Made by a program: the position numbers and the translations under genes | The notes under the pieces: generated by a model | What the model was told of the DNA's origin: nothing | What the model saw: only the letters and a program-made list of their open reading frames with translations | The model's database searches: none | Shown here: piece by piece, positions 34,725 through 44,544 of the stretch | How positions within the stretch are numbered: the first letter of the stretch is position 1 | Layout: each line of letters opens with the position of its first letter | From: JAUVUV01 sp964548275 | GTDB taxonomy: Bacteria; Gemmatimonadota; Glassbacteria; GWA2-58-10 | DNA length: 64,000 bases | Direction of reading: 5' to 3' | NCBI GenBank assembly: GCA_964548275.1 | Contig: CAZJQI010000004.1 | Location: forward strand, 1-64,000

Positions 34725-36011
34725 CTAACGGATGTTATAGAAAGCTGATTTGCCCCAGAACAGAGCCGACTCGCCCAAATCCTCCTCAATACGCAGCAGC
34801 TGATTGTATTTACAGATACGGTCCGTGCGGCTGGCTGATCCGGTTTTAATCTGGCCGGCGTTTACTGCCACAGCCAGATCGGCAATTGTCGAATCCTCGG
34901 TTTCACCGCTGCGGTGGCTGATAACACATGTATAGCCCGCTTGCTTGGCCATCTGGATTGCATCCAGGGTCTCGGTCAGCGTTCCGATCTGGTTGAGCTT
35001 GATCAGGATCGAGTTGGTGCAGCCTTCCTGGATTCCACGCGCAAGACGTTTGGTGTTGGTGACAAAAAGATCGTCGCCAACGAGTTGAATCTTGTCACCC
35101 AGCTCCTCGGTCAGTATCTTCCACCCCGCCCAGTCCTCCTCGTCCAGACCGTCCTCGATTGAGATGATCGGGTATTTTTTGACCCAATCTGCCAAGAATT
35201 TTACCATGTCTTCACTGGATTTCACCGAACCGTCACTTTTCTTGAAAACATACTTCCCGTTTTCATAGAACTCACTCGCTGCCGGATCGAGAGCAAGCTG
35301 TATCTGCTCGCCTGCTTTATACCCGGCTTTTTCGATAGCCTCGAGGATCACCTCGACAGCTTCCTCGTTGCTTTTCAGATCAGGCGCGAAACCACCTTCG
35401 TCTCCAACACCGGTGTTGTAACCCTTGCCAACGAGCACTTTTTTGAGGTTATGGAAAATCTCAGCGCCCATGCGCAGGGCCTCGGAGAAACTTTTTGCGC
35501 CTGTGGGCATGACCATGAATTCCTGGAGATCCACGTTATTAACCGCGTGGCTTCCACCGTTGATAATATTCATCATCGGCACGGGCAGCACTTTCGCGTT
35601 CACTCCGCCGATATACTGGTAAAGGGGAAGGCCGCTGTATTCGGCGGCGGCTTTGGCAGCGGCAAGTGAAACACCCAGGATCGCATTCGCACCGAGCTTG
35701 CCTTTGTTCTCGGTCCCGTCCAGTTCGATCAGCGCTTTATCCAGAGCAGCCTGGCAGCAGGCGTCCATGCCGATCACCTCCGGTCCTATCTCTTCGTTTA
35801 CATTATCCACAGCCTTCTGCACTCCCTTGCCCAGGTAGCGCCCCTGGTCCCCGTCTCGTAGCTCCACTGCCTCGAATTCTCCGGTGGAGGCCCCACTCGG
35901 TATGGCTGCCCGGCCAAAAGAATCATCATCCAGCACAACTTCGACTTCAACAGTGGGGTTCCCGCGTGAATCGAGGATTTCCCTTGCGGATACATCAGCG
36001 ATCATCGACAT
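34725..36011 (-). CDS. eno: Enolase
   Basis: A 428-residue glycolytic enzyme converting 2-phosphoglycerate to phosphoenolpyruvate with Mg2+. Family phrases run throughout: VSAREILDSRGNPTVEVEV, SGASTGEFEAVELRDG, PVPMMNIINGGSHAVNNVDLQEFM, VGDEGGFAPDL, IEDGLDEEDWAGW, QLVGDDLFVTN, LIKLNQIGTLTETL and VISHRSGETED. The ATG at 36011 follows GGAGGA; a longer frame to 36143 has no homology. It sits between sppA and ftsB. Confidence 0.98.
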   Translation of the reverse strand: MSMIADVSAREILDSRGNPTVEVEVVLDDDSFGRAAIPSGASTGEFEAVELRDGDQGRYLGKGVQKAVDNVNEEIGPEVIGMDACCQAALDKALIELDGTENKGKLGANAILGVSLAAAKAAAEYSGLPLYQYIGGVNAKVLPVPMMNIINGGSHAVNNVDLQEFMVMPTGAKSFSEALRMGAEIFHNLKKVLVGKGYNTGVGDEGGFAPDLKSNEEAVEVILEAIEKAGYKAGEQIQLALDPAASEFYENGKYVFKKSDGSVKSSEDMVKFLADWVKKYPIISIEDGLDEEDWAGWKILTEELGDKIQLVGDDLFVTNTKRLARGIQEGCTNSILIKLNQIGTLTETLDAIQMAKQAGYTCVISHRSGETEDSTIADLAVAVNAGQIKTGSASRTDRICKYNQLLRIEEDLGESALFWGKSAFYNIR

Positions 36012-36145
36012 GAACAAATCCTCCTGAGTTACTGTTTGGAGTTTCAATTTATTAGCAACAGTCGCCCGAAAATCGAATTGAAGACTTATCAAAATATCCC
36101 TGGCCAATCCAGACCGGGGTACAGAACTGGAAAATCTGCCCAACC

Positions 36146-37042
36146 TCAGCGGAAAAGATAAAGCAGCCTCGGTGAACTCATTGCCGAGGCCGGGTCCTGC
36201 AGTCGCGTGGCGGCGTTATTTATCAGCTCGAGCCAGGAGAGCCGCTTTTTACGCACCCGGACAGTCTTAGGATTTTCTCCCAGTCCGCACATTCGACCGG
36301 CTGTGTCGATCGCATCCTGGAAGTCACCGGTACGGTCTACCAGGCCGAGATTATAAGCCTGCCGACCGGAAAAGATCCGGCCATCAGCAAAGGCAAGCAC
36401 GCTGTCGCAGCTCAATCCCCGCTCGCTGCTTACTACCTCCACGAACTGGTCGAACACGTCATCGACCATCTCCTGAAGGATTTCCCGCTCCTTTTCGGTC
36501 AGTCTCCTGAATGGTGAGCCGATATCTTTGTGCTCGGCGCTTTTTATCACCTCGAAGCCGATTCCAACTTTTCTAAGCACCTCCTGCAGATCGGGAAATT
36601 CCAGAAGCACGCCGATAGAGCCTGTCAGGCTCCCCGGGGAGGCGAGGATCGAGTCCGCCGCGCAAGCGATATAATAACCTCCCGAGGCAGCTACCGAGCC
36701 CATCGAGGCCACAACCGGTTTTTCAGTGCGCTGTTTGAGTTTTACAAGCCCGGCGTAAATTTCCTGGCTCGGGGCCACCGCGCCGCCAGGCGAGTTGACA
36801 CGCACAACAACCGCACGGACACTTTCATCCTCGCGAAGTGTTTTGATCTGCCGGAGAATCGATTCCGATTCATCGATAATTCCCCTGATCTCCACTATCC
36901 CGACCCGCTCGCCAAACGAACCGGCCAGCTTGAAATCCGAGGTGCCGAAAATGGTCAATGCCAATGCGGTAAAGATCACTATCGCCGCAATGATAAAAAA
37001 GGCGAGAAAAATGCCGAGAAGCCATTTCTGATTTCTGGTCAC
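36146..37042 (-). CDS. sppA: Signal peptide peptidase SppA (S49)
   Basis: A 298-residue membrane-anchored serine protease of the short SppA type. An N-terminal helix (LLGIFLAFFIIAAIVIFTALAL) is followed by the S49 core: VVVRVNSPGGAVAPSQEIY, the nucleophile region SMGSVAASGGYYIACAAD, LTGSIGV, and the Lys-containing SAEHKDIGSPFR. It removes cleaved signal peptides from the membrane. It starts at GTG behind AAGGAG and lies 37 bases downstream of carA. Confidence 0.93.
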   Translation of the reverse strand: MTRNQKWLLGIFLAFFIIAAIVIFTALALTIFGTSDFKLAGSFGERVGIVEIRGIIDESESILRQIKTLREDESVRAVVVRVNSPGGAVAPSQEIYAGLVKLKQRTEKPVVASMGSVAASGGYYIACAADSILASPGSLTGSIGVLLEFPDLQEVLRKVGIGFEVIKSAEHKDIGSPFRRLTEKEREILQEMVDDVFDQFVEVVSSERGLSCDSVLAFADGRIFSGRQAYNLGLVDRTGDFQDAIDTAGRMCGLGENPKTVRVRKKRLSWLELINNAATRLQDPASAMSSPRLLYLFR

Positions 37043-37079
37043 GGTTGCAATACTCCTTTTGGACGGTGAAAGGGCAAGT

Positions 37080-38327
37080 TCAGAAAGCTGACTTGACCAG
37101 GGAGGATTTACGCTGTTCGATCAGCTGGATGAACCGGCGGAAAAGGTACCAGCTGTCGTGGGGCCCCGCACTCGATTCCGGGTGATGCTGCACGGAGAAA
37201 ACAGGCCTCTTCTTGTGCCGGAAACCCTCGATTGTCTGGTCGTTGAGGTTTATGTGGGTCACCTCGAGATCAGCACACCCGTCGATCTGCCATTGCCCGT
37301 TCTCATCCTTGCTCCCCTTGATACAAAATCCATGGTTTTGAGTGGTAATCTCTATTTTGCCAGTAGCGAGATTCATCACCGGGTGGTTGGCCCCGCGGTG
37401 ACCGAATTTCAGCTTGAAACTCTCACCCCCGAAAGCAAGGCCAAGAATCTGGTGTCCAAGGCATATGCCGAAAATCGGAAGATCGGGCAGCTGCTCGACT
37501 ATATCCTTGACTGTCTGTTTGAGATAGGGCACCCCCTCCGGGTCTCCCGGACCGTTGGAGAGAAAGAGCCCGTCAGGGTTGAGGCTCAGAATTTCGGCGC
37601 TGCTGTAAGAAGCCGGAACCACAATTATCTTGCAGTCGAAATAAGAGAGGATCCGCAGTATGTTGAATTTGATTCCGCAGTCGATAGCCACCACGTAGTG
37701 TTTTCCGCTGTTGCCGCCCGGCTCCCGGGTCATGAGATCCTCGGGCCTGTCAGCAGTATAGATATAATAGTCTGCGGGCGATTCAGGTTCGGTGCCAGGA
37801 CGGAAAATGTAACTTTTCTCGATAGTGACATTTTTTACCAGGTCCCGGCCGATAAGCCCCGGGTACTTGTAAAGCTTGTTCATCAATGATTCGTAGTTAA
37901 AATCGGCGGTGGAGATAATACCTTTCATTGCGCCCTTTTCCCTGATATGAAGGGTGAGCGCCCGCGTATCGATTCTCTCGATTCCAACAACCCCTGCCTC
38001 ACGAAGATATTCATCCAGGCTTTGGGTTGCCCGCCAGTTGGAGTGGTGGGCAGCATTCTCCCGCACGATAAATCCCTCGACCTGGATTCTCGAGCTTTCG
38101 ATATCAGTCGGATTGATCCCCGTGTTGCCGATATGCGGGTAGGTCATTGTAACAATTTGACCATTGTAGGACGGATCGCAGAGTATCTCCTGGTAGCCGG
38201 TCATACTGGTATTGAAAACCACTTCGCCGATAGCCTCGCCCTCAGCCCCGAAAGAGTTGCCCTGGAACGTACGGCCGTCCTCGATAACAAGCACGGCGCG
38301 CTTCCCTTGTCTCTTGCCTCTAGACAT
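37080..38327 (-). CDS. carA: Carbamoyl-phosphate synthase small subunit
   Basis: A 415-residue glutamine amidotransferase subunit that feeds ammonia to CarB for arginine and pyrimidine synthesis. The N-terminal domain has VVFNTSMTGYQEILCDPSYNGQIVTMTYPHIGNTG. The class I glutaminase domain has FLSNGPGDPE, the catalytic Cys in FGICLGHQILGLA, and the His/Glu pair in VQHHPESSAGPHD. The N-terminus has a short basic extension. carB is not in the window. Confidence 0.97.
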   Translation of the reverse strand: MSRGKRQGKRAVLVIEDGRTFQGNSFGAEGEAIGEVVFNTSMTGYQEILCDPSYNGQIVTMTYPHIGNTGINPTDIESSRIQVEGFIVRENAAHHSNWRATQSLDEYLREAGVVGIERIDTRALTLHIREKGAMKGIISTADFNYESLMNKLYKYPGLIGRDLVKNVTIEKSYIFRPGTEPESPADYYIYTADRPEDLMTREPGGNSGKHYVVAIDCGIKFNILRILSYFDCKIIVVPASYSSAEILSLNPDGLFLSNGPGDPEGVPYLKQTVKDIVEQLPDLPIFGICLGHQILGLAFGGESFKLKFGHRGANHPVMNLATGKIEITTQNHGFCIKGSKDENGQWQIDGCADLEVTHINLNDQTIEGFRHKKRPVFSVQHHPESSAGPHDSWYLFRRFIQLIEQRKSSLVKSAF

Positions 38328-38690
38328 AAATTATCGTTTTGTCCTAAAATCGGGCCTTTGAGTTAACAGATGAGAAGAAAATTTAAATTCAAAAAAATAT
38401 AAGTAGTTAAATGCTTGCGGTCAATATCTTTAAACGCTACAAAAAGTGCTAAGATCCAGTAACTTATTAATTTAAAGGATACTAAACAACTAAGCTTTTG
38501 ATTGCTTTCTTGATATGGCCCAGAAGCGATTTGGTCTAGTATTGGTAAAGATGAGCGCAGCGTTTTGTAAGTATCTAAATTAGAGATGATAAGCCATACA
38601 TCGGGGCAAGGCCACTGGAAACTAATAGCGGCGCTTTCAAGCTGTTTTACTGCCGGAGGCGCTATTCGTAAGAATGTCTTTAAGTTTTTC

Positions 38691-38719
38691 TTGACAATGC
38701 CTTTGTATATCTATATAGT
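38691..38719 (+). promoter_or_regulatory. Sigma-70-type promoter in the carA-ilvB interval
   Basis: TTGACA (38691-38696), a 17-base spacer and TATAGT (38714-38719). The site is nearly perfect but 540 bases from ilvB, so it probably drives the small frame at 38782, a small RNA, or a long ilvB leader. Confidence 0.6.
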
Positions 38720-38781
38720 AAAAAACTCAATAAACACTCTGAGTCGGCAGCAGCTTTCGTTTATTCGAGGATTATGGCAGA

Positions 38782-38949
38782 ATGATTTATAACCTCTTAC
38801 AGCTATCCTCTCCACACGCCTTACTCCGGCGCTTCAGCCTGATGCAGAGTACACGTCTATCTACTGCTTTGATTCTTTTGAGCATTTTGATTATTCTTCC
38901 CGTATCTTTGGGGGAAGGCTCCGGCTTGATTATAATAGGCCTACAATAG
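38782..38949 (+). CDS. Possible small exported protein or gene remnant
   Basis: A 55-residue frame whose second half reads as a signal peptide: a basic start (MQSTR, from an internal ATG) then LSTALILLSILIILPVSLGEG. It ends soon after the predicted cleavage site, so it may be the stump of a secreted-protein gene or a real small secreted peptide. GAGG lies 11 bases before the ATG, and a strong promoter is 63 bases upstream. There is no recognised family. Confidence 0.3.
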   Translation: MIYNLLQLSSPHALLRRFSLMQSTRLSTALILLSILIILPVSLGEGSGLIIIGLQ

Positions 38950-39260
38950 CCGCGAGCCCGTTCCCCCGATCAGCTTTAAATTTCTGAATCAATATATGCT
39001 TAGTCTGGGGAACTGGCCGGCCCGGTGCGGCTCTTGGTGCATTCATTTTGCGTTTTGAGGTAAAAATAGATTGAGAGATTAATATAGACGCAATGATTAA
39101 TAACATTAAATTTATACATGACTTCACCATGTAAATATTAGCCTGCTGATACTGGAATTTTTCCCGTCGGTGAATTTCAACCGTTCGGAGAACAGAAGGG
39201 AAACCGGTTCTCATGGCGGAGCCGCCGGCTTAATACCAACCATATACTGGAGATAGGGCT

Positions 39261-40985
39261 ATGCAGATAGTCAAGGAAAAGGAATCAGGCGCGAAAGTGA
39301 AAGCCGGAAAAAAAGAGCGGCTTTCTGGCTCTGAGATACTTATACGCTCCCTGATAAAAGAGAATGTCGACCACGTTTTTGGCTATCCTGGAGGTGTGGT
39401 AATCCCTGTTTTCGATAAGCTGTACAACTGCCCCAGGCCTAAGATCGTGCTCTGCCGACACGAGCAAGGCGCCCAGCATATGGCGGACGGCTACGCGCGA
39501 GCCTCCGGCAAAACAGGTGTTTGCCTTGTAACTTCAGGACCTGGAGCCACCAACCTGGTTACCGGCATTGCCACCTCTTTCATGGACTCGATACCTGTAG
39601 TGTGTATCACCGGCCAGGTGGCCAGGGCCGCTATCGGCAATGATGCATTCCAGGAGGTGGATATTGCCGGCATTACCCGTCCAATCACCAAGCACAGCTA
39701 CCTGGTTCGGGATGTCGCGGATCTGGCCAGCACAGTCAAGGAGGCTTTCTTCATCGCTTCCACCGGTAGACCGGGCCCAGTGCTGATTGATATTCCCAAG
39801 GATGTGTTCCTTTCGGAATCGGTTTTCGAGTACCCTGATACTGTTGACGTCCCGGGTTACAAACCTACAGAGCACGGGCACATTCAGCAGATCAAAAAGG
39901 CGGCAGAGGCGATAGCACAGGCTAAAAGGCCGGTTCTCTATGTTGGTGGGGGATGTATTTCTTCGAATTCCTCAGCCGAGCTGACTGAACTCGCTTACAA
40001 GGCCGGGATACCGGTCACAACCACCTTGCTCGGGCTCGGTGCTTTCCCGGAGGATGATCCGCTCTCTCTGGGGATGCTTGGGATGCACGGCACCTGGTAT
40101 GCGAATATGGCGGTCAACGAAAGCGACCTGCTGATTGCTGTGGGCTCCCGTTTCGATGACCGGGTTACCGGCAAGCTCGATGCGTTCGCCCCAAAAGCCA
40201 GTGTGATCCATATAGATGTGGACCCGGCCTCGATCAGTAAGAATATCAAGGTGGACTATCCAATCGTGGGTGACTGTAAAAAAGTGCTAAAAACACTTCT
40301 GCCCTTGACAAAAAAGGCAGATACAGCAGACTGGCTCAGCATGATCCACCACTGGAAAAAAACTCACCCTCTCAAGTACAATAAAAGCGAGAGTATCAAA
40401 CCGCAGTATGTTATCGAGTCAATCCACAAGGTTTGCGGTGATGATACAGTTGTTTCAACTGATGTCGGCCAGCACCAGATGTGGGTCGCTCTGCACTATA
40501 AGTTTCTCAAACCGCGCACTCTTATGACCTCAGGCGGGCTGGGAACCATGGGCTTCGGTTTTCCGGCGGCAATCGGCGCGGCCCTGGCTTCACCGGACAG
40601 AAAAGTGGTTGCCATAGTTGGTGACGGCGGCTTCCAGATGACCGTGCAGGAGGTTGCCACAGCCGTATCCGAGCGGCTCAACGTGATTGTGGCAATATTA
40701 AACAACGGATTCCTAGGCATGGTCCGACAGTGGCAGGAACTGTTTTTCGGCAAGCGCTATAGCCATACCTGCCTCGAATTTACGAACCCTGATTTTGTCA
40801 AGCTGGTCGAAGCTTATGGGGCAAAGGGAATGAGAGTCGAAAAACACGACAAGGTGGTTCCGGTGCTCGAAAAGGCTATGAAAGTGAAAAATTGCCCGGT
40901 ATTCATCGACTTTCACATTGACCGCCATGAAAACGTTTACCCGATGATTCCGCCCGGTAAAATGGCCACGGATATTATCGAATAA
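39261..40985 (+). CDS. ilvB: Acetolactate synthase large subunit
   Basis: A 574-residue thiamine-diphosphate enzyme, first step of valine/leucine/isoleucine synthesis. The N-terminal part has VFGYPGGVVIPVFDKL and the catalytic Glu in LCRHEQGAQHMADGYARASG. The FAD-binding middle domain has VGSRFDDRVTGKLD. The ThDP/Mg2+ motif is VAIVGDGGFQMTVQEVATA with NNGFLGMVRQWQELFF. The order ilvB-ilvN-ilvC follows. About 20 residues of charged N-terminal extension precede the core. Confidence 0.97.
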   Translation: MQIVKEKESGAKVKAGKKERLSGSEILIRSLIKENVDHVFGYPGGVVIPVFDKLYNCPRPKIVLCRHEQGAQHMADGYARASGKTGVCLVTSGPGATNLVTGIATSFMDSIPVVCITGQVARAAIGNDAFQEVDIAGITRPITKHSYLVRDVADLASTVKEAFFIASTGRPGPVLIDIPKDVFLSESVFEYPDTVDVPGYKPTEHGHIQQIKKAAEAIAQAKRPVLYVGGGCISSNSSAELTELAYKAGIPVTTTLLGLGAFPEDDPLSLGMLGMHGTWYANMAVNESDLLIAVGSRFDDRVTGKLDAFAPKASVIHIDVDPASISKNIKVDYPIVGDCKKVLKTLLPLTKKADTADWLSMIHHWKKTHPLKYNKSESIKPQYVIESIHKVCGDDTVVSTDVGQHQMWVALHYKFLKPRTLMTSGGLGTMGFGFPAAIGAALASPDRKVVAIVGDGGFQMTVQEVATAVSERLNVIVAILNNGFLGMVRQWQELFFGKRYSHTCLEFTNPDFVKLVEAYGAKGMRVEKHDKVVPVLEKAMKVKNCPVFIDFHIDRHENVYPMIPPGKMATDIIE

Positions 40986-41017
40986 AAACCTTATATATCC
41001 GACAACGGAGACAGCAG

Positions 41018-41536
41018 ATGCAACACACTATTTCTCTACTGGTGGAGAACAAGTTCGGGGTCTTGGCTCGAATCTCCAATCTGTTTAGCGGCAAAGGTTT
41101 TAACATGGACTGTATCTGCGTGGGAGAGACAGAAAACCCCGAACTGAGCCGCATGACAATTGTCACCCACGGTGACGACATGGTTATCGAACAGATAATC
41201 AAACAGCTCAACCGGCTGATCAATGTAATCAAGGTGGTCGATCTTACCTTCGAGGAACATATCAACCGGGAACTTGCGCTGATCAAGCTCAGCTGCACTG
41301 CCTCGACACGCAACTCGATAGCACAGATCGCCGACATCTTCCAGGCCAAAATTGTGGATATCTCGCCCAAGACTCTGACTATCGAGGTTACAGGCGGCAA
41401 CAAGAAGGTTCAGGCATGTATTAATATGCTCCAGCCATTCGGGATCAAGGAAATGGCCCGCACCGGTATAGTAGCTCTAAAGCGCGAGTATACAGGCAAA
41501 AGCCCTGACTGGTCCTCGAGCAAAATGCCGGCCTGA
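41018..41536 (+). CDS. ilvN: Acetolactate synthase small (regulatory) subunit
   Basis: A 172-residue protein with an N-terminal ACT domain (HTISLLVENKFGVLARISNLFSGKGFNMDCICVGETE) that binds valine for feedback inhibition, and a C-terminal small-subunit domain (RELALIKLSCT, GIKEMARTGIVALKREY). It lies 32 bases after ilvB, behind GGAGACAGC. Confidence 0.96.
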   Translation: MQHTISLLVENKFGVLARISNLFSGKGFNMDCICVGETENPELSRMTIVTHGDDMVIEQIIKQLNRLINVIKVVDLTFEEHINRELALIKLSCTASTRNSIAQIADIFQAKIVDISPKTLTIEVTGGNKKVQACINMLQPFGIKEMARTGIVALKREYTGKSPDWSSSKMPA

Positions 41537-41737
41537 TTGAGCATACGCCGAAACCAGTATGATTTTCGCAAGCAGCCGGGCATGTCTCGCCCGGTTGAAG
41601 ATTATTTCGAATCAAATAGATATCGTTTATTTTGTGGTTACGCGTGTGCGGCCGGTTCGGTGCGCCGGATCAGGTCTGAATTTCCGAATAATCGAAAGGC
41701 GATATTTCCAACATGTCCAATAAAGTGGAGGCGCTAA

Positions 41738-42727
41738 ATGAAAATTTACTACGAAAAAGACGCTAAGCCTGCTGTTTTAAAGAAACGCAAGATCGCCATT
41801 ATCGGTTACGGCAGCCAGGGTCACGCCCAGGCGCAGAATCTGAGGGACAGCGGTTTCGATGTGATCGTGAGTGAACTGAAAGGCACGGCCAACTACAAGC
41901 AGGCTCTCAAGGATGGTTTCAAGCCGCTTACAGCGGCCGAAGCCGCTAAGAGTGCAGATGTGATCCAGATCCTTCTTCCGGATCAGATCCAGGCCGATGT
42001 CTACTGTTCCGATATCGACCAGCACATGAAAAAGGGCAAGGCACTGGTTTTCAGCCACGGTTTCAATATCCATTTCGGCCAGATAGTGCCTCCTGCCGAG
42101 GCGGATGTATTCATGGTCGCTCCCAAGGGCCCCGGTCACCTTGTACGGCGTATCTATACTGAAGGGGGTGGAGTACCCTGCCTGATCGCCCTCCAGCAGG
42201 ATGCCACCGGCAAGGCCCACGAGTTGGCCCTGGCCTTCGCCTGCGGAATCGGGGCTGGAAGGGCCGGAATCATTGAGACAACTTTCGCTGAGGAAACCGA
42301 AACCGATCTTTTCGGCGAGCAGGTCGTGCTCTGCGGTGGACTCACCGAGCTTATGCGCGCCGGATTCGATACCCTGGTTGAGGCTGGCTACCAGCCAGAG
42401 ATCGCCTATTTCGAGTGCCTGCACGAGGTGAAACTGATCGTGGACCTGATTTACGAAGGCGGTATCGCAAACATGCGCAACTCCATTTCCGATACCGCCG
42501 AGTACGGCGATCTGGTGACCGGCAAGCGAATTATTAACGAGCAGGTGCGCCAGGAGATGAAAAAAGTGCTTTCCGAGATTCAGGACGGCTCCTTTGCCCG
42601 CCAGTGGCTTTTGGAAAACAAGGTCGGCCGTCCGGTTTACAACGCCCGTAAGCGCCAGGACGCCGAGCACATGGTCGAAAAGGTTGGCGCTAAATTGCGT
42701 AAAATGATGACCTGGATGAAAAAGTAG
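41738..42727 (+). CDS. ilvC: Ketol-acid reductoisomerase
   Basis: A 329-residue class I enzyme that isomerises and reduces acetolactate with NAD(P)H. The Rossmann motif is IAIIGYGSQGHAQAQNLRDSGFDV. The metal-binding knotted domain has ETTFAEETETDLFGEQVVLCGG, EAGYQPEIAYFECLHEVKLIVDLIYEGG and SNTAEYG-like NSISDTAEYGD. It is preceded by 200 bases without a gene and followed 11 bases later by cimA. Confidence 0.97.
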   Translation: MKIYYEKDAKPAVLKKRKIAIIGYGSQGHAQAQNLRDSGFDVIVSELKGTANYKQALKDGFKPLTAAEAAKSADVIQILLPDQIQADVYCSDIDQHMKKGKALVFSHGFNIHFGQIVPPAEADVFMVAPKGPGHLVRRIYTEGGGVPCLIALQQDATGKAHELALAFACGIGAGRAGIIETTFAEETETDLFGEQVVLCGGLTELMRAGFDTLVEAGYQPEIAYFECLHEVKLIVDLIYEGGIANMRNSISDTAEYGDLVTGKRIINEQVRQEMKKVLSEIQDGSFARQWLLENKVGRPVYNARKRQDAEHMVEKVGAKLRKMMTWMKK

Positions 42728-42738
42728 GAGTTCTGCCA

Positions 42739-44313
42739 ATGGCAACTATTGAAGTCTATGATACAACCCTGCGCGATGGGACACAGGCCGAGGATATCTC
42801 CTTTACCCTCGAGGATAAAATGCGGATCGCCCATATTCTCGACGAAATGGGCTTCCACTACATCGAGGGCGGGTATCCGGGTTCCAATCCCAAGGACGCG
42901 CTCTTTTTCGAGGAAGTCAAGAAGTCGCCGCTCAAAAAGGCCAAACCCACGGCTTTCGGTATGACCCGCAGGGTCGGCGGCCAGGTGGAGAGTGACTCGA
43001 TAATCAACAGCCTGCTCAGCGCGGAAACCGAGGTGGTAACCGTGGTAGGCAAGAGCTGGGACCTCCATGTCCGGGATGCCCTGCGTACGAAACTGGATGA
43101 AAATCTCAGGGCCATCTACGAATCTCTGGATTACCTGAAAAAGCGCGACAGGATGGTGATTTACGATGCGGAACACCTGTTCGACGGTTACCGGGCAAAT
43201 CCCGAGTATTGCCTCAAGACTCTCAAGGCCGCAGAGGATGCCGGGGCGGACAGGATAGTGCTCTGCGACACCAATGGCGGCAGCCTGCCCTCGTTTGTCA
43301 GCGAAGTGGTGAAAAAGGTCGCCGAAACAATTAATGTACCGCTCGGGATCCACACCCATAACGATTCGGAACTGGCAGTGGCCAATACTCTCGTCGCAGT
43401 AGAGGCGGGTGCGATGCATGTACAGGGCACGATCAACGGCTACGGCGAGCGCTGCGGCAATGCAAACCTGGTCTCGATCATCCCGGACATAATGCTTAAA
43501 ATGGGCTATGACGCGATCCCGAGCCGACATCTCAAGCGGCTTCGCGAGCTTGCCCGCTTTGTCAACGAACTGGCAAATATGCCGGATAACAAGCGCCAGG
43601 CCTTTGTCGGTGAGAGCGCTTTCGCCCACAAGGGCGGCATGCATGTCTCTGCCGTGGTGCGCAACCCGGAAACCTATGAACATATCGATCCCGAATTTGT
43701 CGGCAATCACCGCAGGGTGCTGGTCAGCGACCTGAGCGGCAGGAGCAATATCCTTTACAAGGCCCAGGAATTCGGCATCGATATAGATAGCAAAGACCCG
43801 GTGGTGAGGGAGATCCTTGATAAGCTCAAGACCCTCGAATACGAAGGGTTCCAGTACGAGGGCGCCGAAGCCAGTTTCGAACTGTTGATCAAACGCGCCC
43901 AAGGGAAGCTGCCCGAGTTTTTCGAGTTATTAGGCTTTCGCGTGACCGACCAGAAAAGCTTCGACACGGAGGTTCCCTCCTCCGAGGCGACGATCATGGT
44001 CAAGGTGGACGGCCAGACAGAACACACCGCCGCAGTTGGCAACGGGCCGGTTAACGCTATTGACAATGCCCTGCGCAAGGCGCTGGAGAAATTCTACCCC
44101 GAGCTCAAGGAAGTCAAACTTCTCGATTACAAGGTGCGCGTATTGCCCATGGGCGCGGGCACTGCCTCGATGGTGCGCGTGCTGATCGAATCCGGCGATA
44201 ATAAAAACAAATGGGGCACGGTGGGCGTTTCCTTTAATATCGTGGATGCCAGTTGGCAGGCCCTTACCGACAGTGTTATTTACAAGCTTCTCAATTCCAG
44301 GGGAGCTAAGTAA
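42739..44313 (+). CDS. cimA: Citramalate synthase
   Basis: A 524-residue member of the isopropylmalate/homocitrate/citramalate synthase family, of CimA type (TIGR00977-like, about 520-540 residues). It has VYDTTLRDGTQAEDISFTLEDKMRI, a TIM barrel with GIHTHNDSELAVANTLVAVEAGA and GYGERCGNANL, and a C-terminal regulatory domain (about 400-524). The product (R)-citramalate from pyruvate and acetyl-CoA gives 2-oxobutyrate for isoleucine without threonine deaminase, which suits its place inside an ilv cluster. Confidence 0.92.
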   Translation: MATIEVYDTTLRDGTQAEDISFTLEDKMRIAHILDEMGFHYIEGGYPGSNPKDALFFEEVKKSPLKKAKPTAFGMTRRVGGQVESDSIINSLLSAETEVVTVVGKSWDLHVRDALRTKLDENLRAIYESLDYLKKRDRMVIYDAEHLFDGYRANPEYCLKTLKAAEDAGADRIVLCDTNGGSLPSFVSEVVKKVAETINVPLGIHTHNDSELAVANTLVAVEAGAMHVQGTINGYGERCGNANLVSIIPDIMLKMGYDAIPSRHLKRLRELARFVNELANMPDNKRQAFVGESAFAHKGGMHVSAVVRNPETYEHIDPEFVGNHRRVLVSDLSGRSNILYKAQEFGIDIDSKDPVVREILDKLKTLEYEGFQYEGAEASFELLIKRAQGKLPEFFELLGFRVTDQKSFDTEVPSSEATIMVKVDGQTEHTAAVGNGPVNAIDNALRKALEKFYPELKEVKLLDYKVRVLPMGAGTASMVRVLIESGDNKNKWGTVGVSFNIVDASWQALTDSVIYKLLNSRGAK

Positions 44314-44544
44314 ATTCCCCTCGAATGTTGGTTTACCGGTAAGTTGCAGGGTTATGGCACGCTTTACCCTGTGGGTGCTGTATTTCTGAACAAATTAACT
44401 TGTTTTGCAAATTCATCGCCACTGTCCCGGACAGGGAAAGCTCGGAATCCGCCACGAAAAAATTATTGTTCTTCCGGCAGAGATTTCTTCCCCCTGGCGG
44501 ATGGTTTTCGCTGCACTCTATCTCAATCGCGAGGGCTTTTGTTT

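Larger units (their letters stand above)
38328..39260. other. Gene-poor region of about 930 bases
   Basis: This stretch is AT-rich and holds no gene I can recognise. It contains one good promoter-like site (38691-38719) and a 55-codon frame with a signal-peptide-like core (38782-38949). Longer frames on either strand (68 codons from 38586, 94 codons on the minus strand from 39214) lack ribosome sites and family resemblance. It separates the divergent carA and ilvB genes and must hold both their promoters. Confidence 0.6.

Noticed and set aside
38930..39214. A 94-codon minus-strand frame in the carA-ilvB interval
   Set aside because: It has a hydrophobic stretch but no ribosome site, no family resemblance and mixed composition.
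39180..39260. A leader-peptide attenuator or T-box before ilvB
   Set aside because: There is no run of Leu/Ile/Val codons, no T-box sequence and no terminator hairpin close to the start codon.
41537..41737. A 66-codon frame between ilvN and ilvC
   Set aside because: It begins right at the ilvN stop without a ribosome site and encodes no recognisable protein.
41777..42745. A 322-codon open frame on the minus strand
   Set aside because: It is antisense to ilvC with the usual shadow composition; no independent support.
42637..43902. A 421-codon open frame on the minus strand
   Set aside because: It is antisense to cimA, whose protein is conserved throughout; the minus-strand product has no family resemblance and is a codon-bias shadow.
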